A stretch of DNA of 47,143 nucleotides from a bacterium (lineage in GTDB: Bacteria; Bacteroidota; Bacteroidia; Bacteroidales; Bacteroidaceae). Positions 9,359 to 17,546 of this stretch are shown piece by piece. The translations under genes were made by a program, and so were the position numbers. The DNA is taken from assembly GCA_004562975.1 (NCBI GenBank), contig SFQP01000006.1, positions 1 to 47,143 on the forward strand. Reading direction: 5' to 3'. Position 1 is the stretch's first letter. Each line of letters opens with the position of its first letter. The notes beneath the pieces are model-generated. The model ran no database searches, was not told the DNA's origin, and was given only the letters and a program-made list of their open reading frames with translations.

Positions 9359-10198
9359 TTATTCGTGCATCATAATGGCTGAATAGATACGTCCTGATTG
9401 TATGCCCAAGCGGCGGGCGGAGAAGAAGCTATCGCAATGGGTAAAGGTGCAGAAGGGGGAAACGCGGATTTGGTCAAGGGGCACACCGCCCTCCTCCAGC
9501 AGAAAAACATTGGCAGCCTGTAAATCCAGGTGCGGACGAGGCGTAACGGATGAGCCGGCCGATGTCGAAGGATAGGACACGACGGCAGAAGGGAATCCAG
9601 CTTCGGGTGCGGCAAAGAGTGAGGCCACTTCTTCACCCACTTCGTAAGCGGCAGAAGATATGCCCGGCCCCAACTGCGCCACCACTTCGGTAGGAGAAGT
9701 GCCATAACGCTGTTGCATCAGGCGCAGAGTCTTTGCGACTATATGCTTGATGGTGCCACGCCATCCAGCATGAATGGCAGCAGCTACCCGTTTGTTCACG
9801 TCAAAAAGAAGGATGGGGATGCAGTCTGCCGTAGAAACACCGATACATTGCTCCAGTTGGTCCGTGACAAGTGCGTCCACTTCTTCCAAGGCACGGAGTT
9901 GTTCATCCTGTGGCAGACTTAGAAATGCCCGGTCTATACAAGCGATATGGTCTGTATGCGTTTGGCGGGGCAACCACAACTGTGAGGGCATAATGTCTAA
10001 TTGTGCGGCGAGCCATTGGCGGTTGCGCGTCACACGTTCAGGGGCATCTCCGCAGTAGTGCGTAACATTGAATGCGGCATAGCTGCCCATATCGTCCATT
10101 TCCTGTTCCGTCAAAGGAAAAGGGGAAATGCGTGTGGTAGAAAAAGCCTGTACTGAGGAATGCAGTTGGTAGTGGAGTAGGGTAGAGAGCCGGGACAT
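9359..10198 (-). CDS. pgeF: PgeF/YfiH-family multicopper-oxidase-fold protein
   Basis: 279 residues, the full length for the family. The metal-site motifs are intact: RQTHTD with His81, STADC with Cys126, and AIHAGWRGT with His143; GPGIS and FFSARR follow at the C-terminal side. Known roles in the family are editing of mis-incorporated L-Ser in peptidoglycan precursors (E. coli PgeF) and purine nucleoside phosphorolysis/deamination (YfiH, human LACC1). The neighbouring GH25 gene favours a wall role, the upstream hpt and adk genes a purine one; sequence alone cannot choose. The spacer to obgE is 118 bp with no clear promoter. Confidence 0.9.
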   Translation of the reverse strand: MSRLSTLLHYQLHSSVQAFSTTRISPFPLTEQEMDDMGSYAAFNVTHYCGDAPERVTRNRQWLAAQLDIMPSQLWLPRQTHTDHIACIDRAFLSLPQDEQLRALEEVDALVTDQLEQCIGVSTADCIPILLFDVNKRVAAAIHAGWRGTIKHIVAKTLRLMQQRYGTSPTEVVAQLGPGISSAAYEVGEEVASLFAAPEAGFPSAVVSYPSTSAGSSVTPRPHLDLQAANVFLLEEGGVPLDQIRVSPFCTFTHCDSFFSARRLGIQSGRIYSAIMMHE

Positions 10199-10316
10199 AA
10201 AATAAAAGTTGTCGGAAACAGGAAGGTAGGGAATGGGAAACAGAGGAGTTAAAGGCGCACGTCGGACGAAGCACCAAGTACCTCAACCCGTCCCTTTGAA
10301 GTTTGAAAGGCAGGAG

Positions 10317-11489
10317 TTAGTTTTCCAAATCCTCAATCTCGTACACCTCGACTTCGTCCCAGTCTTCCACCTCGTCGTCTGCATCTTCCGGATCCAGTCC
10401 GGCATCCCAGTCAGCGAAATCTCCGGCGAACATCGTCGTGTCCCTGTCACGGTGAACCAGCGTTCCGCCCTCAGTGACGGACTGCAATTTGTTGCTTTCG
10501 CTGTTGAGTTCTTCCCAGAGCATATCCTTGAGCTGCTGGAGGCCAAAGCCTGTAACGGCAGAGATATATACTACTGGCAAGTCCGCCGGAAGGTCTTCGC
10601 GGAGCATCTCCATCAGTTCCTCGTCCAGCAGGTCGCATTTCGTAACGGCCAACACGCGATGCTTGTCAAGCATTTGCGGGTTGAACTTTTCCAGCTCCGA
10701 CAGCAGGATCTGGTATTCCCGCCCGATGTGCTCAGTATCGCCCGGCACCATGAAGAGGAGCAGCGAGTTTCGTTCAATGTGGCGCAAGAAGCGCAGTCCC
10801 AGACCACGCCCTTCGGCGGCTCCTTCAATGATACCCGGAATGTCGGCCATGACAAACGATTTGCCGTCACGATACGCCACCACGCCGAGACTCGGCTCCA
10901 TGGTGGTGAAAGGATAGTTGGCGATTTTGGGTCGCGCGGAAGAGAGCGCGGAAACCAGCGTGGATTTCCCGGCGTTGGGAAAACCCACTAAGCCCACGTC
11001 GGCCAGCAGTTTCAGTTCCAGAATCACCATCATTTCCTGCATCGGCTCGCCGGGTTGCGCGTAACGCGGAGCCTGATTGGTGGCAGTGCGGAATTGCCAG
11101 TTGCCCAATCCGCCCCGGCCTCCTTTCAGCAGCATCACCACTTGTCCGTCGGCCACAACGTCACAAATGTATTTGCCCGTTTCGGCATCATAGGCCACAG
11201 TGCCTGGAGGAACGTCAATGTAGCGATCAGCACCGTCGGCACCATGCGAGCAACATTTGGAACCGTTGCCACCATTGCCGGCAAACACGTGGCGTTCGTA
11301 GCGCAGGTGGAGCAACGTCCAGTAGTTATGGTTGCCACGCAGATAGACGTGGCCGCCGCGTCCGCCATCACCGCCATCAGGTCCGCCGTTGGGCTGGTAT
11401 TTGGCGCGGTGCATGTGCATGGAACCTCTGCCGCCCTTTCCGGAGCGGCAATAAATTTTCACGTAGTCGACAAAGTTCGATTCGGGCAT
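10317..11489 (-). CDS. obgE: Obg/CgtA GTPase
   Basis: 390 residues. The Gly-rich Obg fold fills 1-158 ([12 protein letters not shown] around 35-46; GGRGGLGN at 123-130). The G domain follows: G1 GFPNAGKST at 169-177, switch residues in NYPFTT (191-196), G3 DIPG at 216-219, and a TKCD G4. The last 30 residues are strongly acidic, as in other Bacteroidota Obg proteins. It binds the 50S ribosomal subunit and is normally essential, linking ribosome assembly to growth and stringent response. It sits between adk (41-bp gap) and pgeF in the same direction, an arrangement I recognise from other Bacteroidales. Confidence 0.97.
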   Translation of the reverse strand: MPESNFVDYVKIYCRSGKGGRGSMHMHRAKYQPNGGPDGGDGGRGGHVYLRGNHNYWTLLHLRYERHVFAGNGGNGSKCCSHGADGADRYIDVPPGTVAYDAETGKYICDVVADGQVVMLLKGGRGGLGNWQFRTATNQAPRYAQPGEPMQEMMVILELKLLADVGLVGFPNAGKSTLVSALSSARPKIANYPFTTMEPSLGVVAYRDGKSFVMADIPGIIEGAAEGRGLGLRFLRHIERNSLLLFMVPGDTEHIGREYQILLSELEKFNPQMLDKHRVLAVTKCDLLDEELMEMLREDLPADLPVVYISAVTGFGLQQLKDMLWEELNSESNKLQSVTEGGTLVHRDRDTTMFAGDFADWDAGLDPEDADDEVEDWDEVEVYEIEDLEN

Positions 11490-11530
11490 GTAAAATTTGG
11501 TTTGTGGTGGGGAAGTGGTTGTTGGGATTT

Positions 11531-12100
11531 TCAGAGTTGGTCAATCACCGCGCAAAGCGCCGCGTTGATATCCTCCAAAGCACCGTATCCTTTCACGGTA
11601 TGGCGTTTGCCTTCAGCTTCGTACCATGCAATGAGCGGAGTTGTCTGTGCGTGGTAAACATCCAGGCGTTTCTTGATGGTTTCAGCGTTGTCATCGGCAC
11701 GGCCTGATGTCTTGCCTCGGTTGATGAGTCTTTCCATCAACATCTCTTCGGGCACGTCCAGTTCGAGCATGGCGGCCACTTCCGTCTGCCGTTCAGCCAG
11801 CATAGCTTTGAGAGCTTCAGCCTGCGGCACCGTGCGCGGGAAGCCGTCGAAGATGACGCCTTCGCAGGGGCAGAGTGCGTCGTAGCTGGCAGCCAGAATA
11901 TTGATCATCAGGTTGTCAGGTATGAGTTGCCCTCTGTCAATAAAAGCCTTTGCTGTCTGACCCAGTGCTGTGCCATGTTTGATTTCAGCGCGCAGCACAT
12001 CTCCGGTGGAGATATGTTTGAAACCGTATTTTTTTACGAGCAGGTCGCTTTGGGTTCCTTTGCCGGAACCGGGAGCACCGAAGATGACAATATTTTTCAT
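11531..12100 (-). CDS. adk: Adenylate kinase
   Basis: 189 residues. The P-loop GAPGSGKGT is at 8-16, followed by the AMP-binding helix STGDVLRAE, the motif FDGFPRT, and a LID with RADDN. The LID is the short type without a Cys4 zinc site. It catalyses ATP + AMP to 2 ADP in the cytosol. The gene follows hpt by 89 bp and precedes obgE by 41 bp, so a shared transcript is likely. Confidence 0.97.
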   Translation of the reverse strand: MKNIVIFGAPGSGKGTQSDLLVKKYGFKHISTGDVLRAEIKHGTALGQTAKAFIDRGQLIPDNLMINILAASYDALCPCEGVIFDGFPRTVPQAEALKAMLAERQTEVAAMLELDVPEEMLMERLINRGKTSGRADDNAETIKKRLDVYHAQTTPLIAWYEAEGKRHTVKGYGALEDINAALCAVIDQL

Positions 12101-12189
12101 AGGGTGAAATATTTGATTAGAAAACAGGATATATCAGTTATAAGCACGGCCTATTTGCCTGTGCCATCAGATTGGTTACAGCTTTATGC

Positions 12190-12729
12190 CTATGCCTCTA
12201 CGACGGTGTAGATATTGCGGAGGTTGCGTCCTTCGCCATCGTAGTCCAGACCGTAACCCACGATAAACTCGTTGGGGATTTCAAAGCAGCAGTAAGAGAT
12301 GTCAAGGTCCACTTTCAGGTTGCCGGGTTTGACGAGCAGCGAAGCGATGCGGATTTCCTTGGGATTTTTCTCTTGGAGCAGCCGGAGCAACTCCTGCATG
12401 GTCAGTCCCGAGTCGATAATATCTTCCACGATAACCACGGTGCGGTTCGTGATATCTTCTTTCAGTCCGATGAGTTGGCTCACCTTACCGGTTGAAGTCG
12501 TTCCTTCATAAGAGGAAACCCGGATAAAAGAAATTTCACAGGGGATGTCGATACCTCGCAGCAAATCTGCGGCAAAGACAAAAGAGCCATTGAGAACCGC
12601 CAGGAACAAGGGATGTTCATCTTTAAGGTCTGCACTGATACGTGCGGCCACCTCAGCCACGCGCTGCATGATTTTCGCTTCGGGGATAGAAACCGTGAAC
12701 TCACGGTCGCGAACCTTGATTTTTTCCAT
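12190..12729 (-). CDS. hpt: Hypoxanthine phosphoribosyltransferase
   Basis: 179 residues. The PRPP-binding motif VVIVEDIIDSGLT is at 98-110, the upstream flexible-loop region SSYEGTTSTG at 72-81, and a C-terminal purine-contact region includes VGYGLDYDGEGRNL. It salvages hypoxanthine (and usually guanine) with PRPP to the 5'-nucleotide. It is the first gene of the minus-strand run; a -7 element lies 22 bp upstream. Confidence 0.96.
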   Translation of the reverse strand: MEKIKVRDREFTVSIPEAKIMQRVAEVAARISADLKDEHPLFLAVLNGSFVFAADLLRGIDIPCEISFIRVSSYEGTTSTGKVSQLIGLKEDITNRTVVIVEDIIDSGLTMQELLRLLQEKNPKEIRIASLLVKPGNLKVDLDISYCCFEIPNEFIVGYGLDYDGEGRNLRNIYTVVEA

Positions 12730-12751
12730 AGGTTATTTGTTTTTTTGTGTG

Positions 12752-12759
12752 CAAAGATA
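12752..12759 (-). promoter_or_regulatory. Promoter -7 element for hpt
   Basis: On the minus strand this reads TATCTTTG (TAnnTTTG consensus). TTGCAC and TTTGCAC direct repeats lie just upstream on that strand, but TTTG is only 14 nt away rather than 18-21, so the -33 element is not ideal. It would drive the hpt-adk-obgE-pgeF-GH25 run. Confidence 0.5.
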
Positions 12760-12785
12760 GTGCAAGGCGAGTGCAAAGAAAAATG

Positions 12786-12994
12786 AAAAGCCGTGCAAAG
12801 TGAGAGAAAAGAAAGAAAAAAACCGCAAGGTTTTGTGATTTCTTTTCCGAACTGCAGCCGGCTTTATGTAAAAGCCGTGCAAAGTGAGAGAAAAGAAAGA
12901 AAAAACCGCAAGGTTTTGCCATTTCTTTTCCGAACTGCAGCCGGCTTTATGTAAAAGCCAAGGGATTTTCATTTTCTGAGCCGAGCCGCAGCCT
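12786..12994. repeat. 84-bp hairpin-forming direct repeat, two copies plus a degenerate third
   Basis: Copy 1 starts at 12786 and copy 2 at 12870 (83-84 bp, nearly identical apart from one A and three bases after the GGTTTT arm). A diverged third start (AAAAGCC) is at 12953. Each unit holds nested inverted repeats: AAAGCC with GGCTTT outermost, GAAAAGAAA with TTTCTTTTC, and AAAACC-GCAA-GGTTTT with a GNRA-type tetraloop. No gene lies in this 327-bp spacer between the divergent hpt and uvrB genes. Confidence 0.85.
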
Positions 12995-13043
12995 AATATC
13001 TATATTATATATGTATATAGGCATAAAACTTTTGCATTTGTAC

Positions 13044-13051
13044 TACCTTTG
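13044..13051 (+). promoter_or_regulatory. Possible -7 element directly before uvrB
   Basis: TACCTTTG fits TAnnTTTG but lies only 5 nt before the ATG at 13057, so transcription would begin at or next to the start codon. No good -33 element is seen at the standard distance. Either uvrB is leaderless or this match is chance. Confidence 0.35.
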
Positions 13052-13056
13052 CCGCC

Positions 13057-15102
13057 ATGAGAGCTTTTGAATTGCATTCAGACTACCAACCAACGGGCGA
13101 CCAGCCCGAAGCCATCCGCCAGCTGACACAGGGCGTGAAGGATGGAGAACCGGCCCAGGTGTTGCTGGGCGTAACCGGTTCCGGAAAGACTTTTACCGTG
13201 GCCAACGTCATTGCCCAAGTGGGAAAACCCACCTTGGTGCTGAGCCATAACAAAACCTTGGCCGCACAATTATATACCGAATTCAAGAGTTTCTTTCCCG
13301 ACAACGCCGTAGAGTATTACGTATCCTATTATGATTATTACCAGCCCGAAGCATATATCGCTTCGACCGACACTTACATAGAGAAAGATCTGGCCATCAA
13401 TGAGGACATTGACAAGTTGCGTCTGGCCGCCACTTCGGCGTTGCTCTCCGGGCGCAACGACGTGATAGTCGTGTCGTCCGTTTCGTGCATCTACGGTATG
13501 GGCAACCCCGCCGCCTTCTACGAGAGCGTCATTGAGTTGCAGGTCGGCAAGATACTCAGCATGAACAGTCTGCTCAACAAACTGACCGACTGCCTTTATG
13601 TGCGCAACGACGTCGCTCCCAAAGCCGGCAATTTCAGGGTGAAGGGCGACACCGTGGAGGTTTATCTCGCCTATGCCGACGACATGATGCGCATCAGCTT
13701 TTGGGACAACGAAATAGACTCCATCGAAGAAGTCGACCCGCTGACAGGCCACCGCACAGCCTCCTTTGAGGACTATAAAATCTATCCCGCCAACCTGTTC
13801 ATCACCTCCAAGGAGAGTGTGGAAAGGGCCATCCGCCAGATACAGGACGACCTGATGGCGCAAGTGGCGTTGTTCAAGGAGGCCGGCAAGGAACTGGAAG
13901 CGCAAAGGCTGAAGGAGCGGGTGGAATACGACATTGAGATGATACGCGAACTGGGCCACTGCTCCGGCATCGAGAATTATTCGCGTTATTTCGACGGGCG
14001 CGAGGCGGGCACGCGGCCTTTCTGTCTGCTGGACTTCTTCCCCGAAGATTTTCTCATGGTGATAGACGAGAGCCACGTGTCCGTGCCACAAATTCGCGCC
14101 ATGTACGGCGGCGACCGTTCCCGCAAAGAATCGCTTGTCAACTACGGTTTCCGCCTCCCGGCGGCTTTGGACAACCGTCCCTTGAAGTTCGAGGAATTTC
14201 ATGAGCTGGCGAAGCAGGTAATCTACATCAGTGCCACCCCAGCCGACTATGAGCTGGAAGAAAGCGGTGGGGTAGTGGTGGAACAGGTAGTGCGGCCCAC
14301 CGGACTGCTCGACCCGCCCATCGAGGTGCGTGACACGGACTATCCGGTCGACGATTTGATGGAGGAGATACGCCAATCGCAACAGGCGGATACACGTGTA
14401 TTAGTTACTACCCTGACCAAGCGTATGGCCGAAGAACTGACAGATTACCTGCTGAAGAACGGCGTGAGCACGGCCTATATCCACAGCGATGTCGACACAC
14501 TGGAACGTGTGCAGATCATGAGCGACCTGCGGCGCGGCGTGTACCAGGTGCTGGTGGGTGTGAACCTGCTGCGCGAAGGGCTTGACCTTCCCGAAGTTAG
14601 CCTCGTGGCCATTCTGGATGCCGACAAGGAAGGTTTCCTGCGCTCAGCGCGCTCGTTGACACAGACTGCCGGACGCGCCGCCCGAAACGTGAACGGCAAG
14701 GTCATCATGTACGCCAAGACCATCACGCAGTCGATGCAGCAAACCATTGACGAAACGGAGCGCAGAAGAGCCAAGCAAATGGCATACAACGAGGCGCACC
14801 ACCTCGTGCCGCGCCAGATTGTGAAGTCGCTCGACCAGAATGCGCTGGCCTCACTTTCAGCCAAGGGGGCGGAACAGAAATCTCAGCACGCCAGCCTCTC
14901 CCTGCAGACGAAAGGCTATGCAGCGTCGCAGAACGACTACCTCCGCGCTGCGGAACCGGCGGCGGCTTACGGCAAACAGCCCCTGGACAAGCAGGAGCGT
15001 ATCGGGCAACTGAAAAAACGGATGAAGGAGGCGGCGGCACAATTCGACTTTATCCTCGCCGCCCAGCTGCGCGACGAACTTCTGGCCTTGGAAAAGGAAT
15101 AG
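13057..15102 (+). CDS. uvrB: Excinuclease ABC subunit B
   Basis: 681 residues, complete. Walker A GVTGSGKT is at 38-45; the damage-probing beta-hairpin region (YYVSYYDYYQPEAY) is at about 91-104; the helicase Walker B DESH is at 337-340. The helicase C half includes TAGRAARN, and the last 35 residues form the UVR motif that contacts UvrC. It loads onto damaged DNA with UvrA and positions UvrC for incision. The start is fixed by the conserved MRAFELHSDYQPTGDQP N-terminus. It converges on dnaG across a large hairpin. Confidence 0.97.
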   Translation: MRAFELHSDYQPTGDQPEAIRQLTQGVKDGEPAQVLLGVTGSGKTFTVANVIAQVGKPTLVLSHNKTLAAQLYTEFKSFFPDNAVEYYVSYYDYYQPEAYIASTDTYIEKDLAINEDIDKLRLAATSALLSGRNDVIVVSSVSCIYGMGNPAAFYESVIELQVGKILSMNSLLNKLTDCLYVRNDVAPKAGNFRVKGDTVEVYLAYADDMMRISFWDNEIDSIEEVDPLTGHRTASFEDYKIYPANLFITSKESVERAIRQIQDDLMAQVALFKEAGKELEAQRLKERVEYDIEMIRELGHCSGIENYSRYFDGREAGTRPFCLLDFFPEDFLMVIDESHVSVPQIRAMYGGDRSRKESLVNYGFRLPAALDNRPLKFEEFHELAKQVIYISATPADYELEESGGVVVEQVVRPTGLLDPPIEVRDTDYPVDDLMEEIRQSQQADTRVLVTTLTKRMAEELTDYLLKNGVSTAYIHSDVDTLERVQIMSDLRRGVYQVLVGVNLLREGLDLPEVSLVAILDADKEGFLRSARSLTQTAGRAARNVNGKVIMYAKTITQSMQQTIDETERRRAKQMAYNEAHHLVPRQIVKSLDQNALASLSAKGAEQKSQHASLSLQTKGYAASQNDYLRAAEPAAAYGKQPLDKQERIGQLKKRMKEAAAQFDFILAAQLRDELLALEKE

Positions 15103-15128
15103 GCACACCACGACTGCTGTCAATAAAC

Positions 15129-15199
15129 AATGAGGTTATCAAGCCACACCGGACTTTCGGGCCAACAGCCCTGCGCTCCGGTAACTTGATAACCTCATT
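15129..15199. terminator. Large bidirectional hairpin between uvrB and dnaG
   Basis: Left arm 15129-15143 (AATGAGGTTATCAAG) and right arm 15185-15199 are perfect complements over 15 bp. An inner pair ACCGGA (15148-15153) and TCCGGT (15177-15182) stacks inside. Runs of A before and T after suit termination in both directions for these convergent genes. Confidence 0.75.
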
Positions 15200-15225
15200 T
15201 TGTAACGTATCATCCCGGCAGTGGA

Positions 15226-17175
15226 CTATTTGAGCACCACGCGGTCGCCCAGCACGCTGGCAAACATCCTTTCCACCTTGGTCAGTTCCATATATTCCTG
15301 CAGCAATTTGTTGTACCGCTCCGGTGCGTGGACCACCTCCGGCTGTTTCATGTCCGCCAGCAACTGTTTCAGACGTTGGCGGATGAGTGCGTATTTGAAG
15401 TCGTGCAACAGCCGGGGCACGATTTCCTCCAGCCGATACAGTTCGTCCACGTATGTCGCCTGATGGCGTTCGCTCAGCGTGTAGCGTTCCTGTCCTGTAC
15501 GTGCCGCCAGCGCGCTCACCTCCGGGTTCTCGTGTTGGCTGAAATAGTTCAGTGCATCCCAGTCAGCTTCTTCGGCGTGAGCCACCGCCTCGCTGAGAAT
15601 TTGCCGGCAAAGGGGGTGTGCAAAGCTTACTTCGTCGGCTTTCAGGTCCTCGTCAATATATTGTGCCACGCTGACGGTCTGTTCGTCATCGTTCTCCCCG
15701 TCAGCAGCCACCTTCATCGGCTTTCCGCCGTAGCGTATCACGATGCCTATGAGCAGTTCCTCCTCAGCCGGCACCCGTGCCAGTGTGCGTGGAAGCGGGG
15801 TGGGGGATGGTGTTTCCGGATCGGGCTGTTGCCCCTGTGTACGGCTGTCTTTCTTTTGGCGGTCCTGCGCTTTCTGTCGCAGTTCCTTGTTGATTTCGTT
15901 CACAATCAGTTCCTCGCTGACCTCCAGCTTGATGGCACATTCCTGTATGTACGTTTGCCGCACGATGTCATTGGGAATGACGGAGAGGCTCTTCACCACA
16001 TTGGCAATGAGTTCGGCCCTTTTCATCGGGTCGCCCTGCACGTCGCCCAGCAGCAAGTCCGTTTTGAATTTGATGAAGTCCACCTGATGCCGGTCTATGT
16101 ATTCTTGCACCTCCTGCGGCTTGTGGTGGCGTGAGAAGCTGTCGGGGTCCTCGCCGTCGGGCAGCAGCAGCACCTTCACGTTGAGCCCTTCGGCCAGCAG
16201 CATATCGATGCCACGCAGACTCGCCTTGATGCCTGCCGCATCGCCGTCGTAGAGCACCGTGATGTGGTTCGTGAAACGGTGGAGCAGGCGGATTTGTCCC
16301 TCTGTGAGCGACGTGCCCGACGAGGCCACGACATTCTCGATGCCGCTTTGGTGCATGGAAATCACGTCAGTGTAGCCCTCCACGAGAAAGCAGTGCCCCT
16401 TGCGCACAATCGCGCTTTTGGCCTGGTAAAGACCGTAAAGCTCGTTGCTCTTGCTGTAGATTTCACTTTCGGGGGAGTTGACGTACTTCGCCAACTTCTT
16501 GTCGCTGCTGAGTATGCGACCGCCGAAGGCCACCACCTTGCCGGAAACCGTATGGACCGGGAAGATAACGCGCCCATGGTAGCGGTTTTCCAACCGTCCG
16601 TCGTCGCGGCGATAACAGATGCCCGTTTTCAGCAGATACTCCTCGCTGAAGCCGTGTGCCAAGGCGGCCTGTGCGATGCCGGCCTGCGCTTCCGGCGCAT
16701 AGCCCAGGTGGAAGCGTTCAATCATGTCGTCGCGCACACCGCGCGAACGGAAGTAGGCCAGTCCTTTCGCCACACCCTCCACATCGTTCCTCAGCGCGTT
16801 CTGAAAATACACCGAAGCCCACTGGTTGAGCGCGAACATACTTTCACGTACGCTTTGCCGCGCGCGTTCCTCGTCGGTCATCGCTTTGTCTTCCACTTCG
16901 ATGCCCACGCGCCGTCCCAGCCATTTGATAGCCTCGGGGAAAGTCATCTGTTCAAGTTCCATCAGGAAACCCACAGCCGTGCCGCCTTTGCCGCACGAAA
17001 AGCATTTACACATCTGTTTGGCCGGCGAAACGGTAAAGGAAGGTGTCTTTTCGTTGTGGAAAGGGCAAAGTCCTTTGTAGTTCGCACCGGATTTGCGCAA
17101 AGTGACAAATTCCTTCACCACGTCGACAATGTCTGTGGCGTCCAGCACGCGTTGCACGGTGTTTTGGTCTATCAT
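15226..17175 (-). CDS. dnaG: DNA primase
   Basis: 649 residues. The CHC2 zinc finger is complete (Cys37, His40, Cys58, Cys61). The RNA polymerase core follows, then TOPRIM with the catalytic Glu266 in VEGYTD and the DGD metal motif at 310-312. A low-complexity linker (about 445-475, Gln/Pro-rich) joins the C-terminal DnaB-interaction helical domain. It makes the RNA primers for replication. It is monocistronic here, without rpoD or rpsU beside it. No clear promoter was found in the AT-rich sequence just upstream (17176-17210). Confidence 0.96.
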   Translation of the reverse strand: MIDQNTVQRVLDATDIVDVVKEFVTLRKSGANYKGLCPFHNEKTPSFTVSPAKQMCKCFSCGKGGTAVGFLMELEQMTFPEAIKWLGRRVGIEVEDKAMTDEERARQSVRESMFALNQWASVYFQNALRNDVEGVAKGLAYFRSRGVRDDMIERFHLGYAPEAQAGIAQAALAHGFSEEYLLKTGICYRRDDGRLENRYHGRVIFPVHTVSGKVVAFGGRILSSDKKLAKYVNSPESEIYSKSNELYGLYQAKSAIVRKGHCFLVEGYTDVISMHQSGIENVVASSGTSLTEGQIRLLHRFTNHITVLYDGDAAGIKASLRGIDMLLAEGLNVKVLLLPDGEDPDSFSRHHKPQEVQEYIDRHQVDFIKFKTDLLLGDVQGDPMKRAELIANVVKSLSVIPNDIVRQTYIQECAIKLEVSEELIVNEINKELRQKAQDRQKKDSRTQGQQPDPETPSPTPLPRTLARVPAEEELLIGIVIRYGGKPMKVAADGENDDEQTVSVAQYIDEDLKADEVSFAHPLCRQILSEAVAHAEEADWDALNYFSQHENPEVSALAARTGQERYTLSERHQATYVDELYRLEEIVPRLLHDFKYALIRQRLKQLLADMKQPEVVHAPERYNKLLQEYMELTKVERMFASVLGDRVVLK

Positions 17176-17349
17176 GGTTGAATGATTTGCTATATATATA
17201 ATAAGGTATAGGAGAGGCTGTCGGCTTCAAGGCCGCTTTCGCCAACAATGGCTACCTTGAATTTCTATTAAACATAACCGTCATTCCAAAGTTTAGCTGT
17301 TGTCAGCGCAGAGTGGCTGGCAAAACGGACGGACGGCTGCGCGGAGATG

Positions 17350-17517
17350 GCTGTTCCAAAGACAGGAAACATGAACCACCGAACAGTGACCATGAAGTCT
17401 GAAATGATAGCCACGAAACATGAAACAGAAGCCGTGAAGGTTGAAACCGGAACGATCCTTCCTGAAACCGGAATGATATGTCCAATAACAGAAGCCGCCA
17501 ATTCGGAATGGGCTGTC
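17350..17517. repeat. Degenerate 21-bp tandem repeat (eight units) between dnaG and feoAB
   Basis: Eight units run in strict 21-bp register from 17350. The best pair shares TGAAACCGGAA (17443 and 17464). Read in frame the units are AVPKTGN, MNHRTVT, MKSEMIA, TKHETEA, VKVETGT, ILPETGM, ICPITEA and ANSEWAV, with position 5 mostly Thr. Both strands are open across the array, but neither reading resembles a known protein. The rest of the 371-bp spacer (17176-17546) shows no gene. Confidence 0.7.
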
Positions 17518-17546
17518 ACTGATGCCAGATAAATTCCGACAACCGT

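Noticed and set aside
10233..10991. Plus-strand open frames opposite obgE and other genes
   Set aside because: Long antisense frames in this G+C-balanced genome mirror codon bias of the real genes; none has a recognisable domain.
12701..12972. Small minus-strand Phe-rich proteins upstream of hpt
   Set aside because: They are translations of the 84-bp hairpin repeats and show no coding signature.
17347..17532. Small gene encoding a heptapeptide-repeat protein
   Set aside because: The frame is open on both strands because of the 21-bp periodicity, there is no plausible start context or homologous domain, and the unit conservation is at DNA level.
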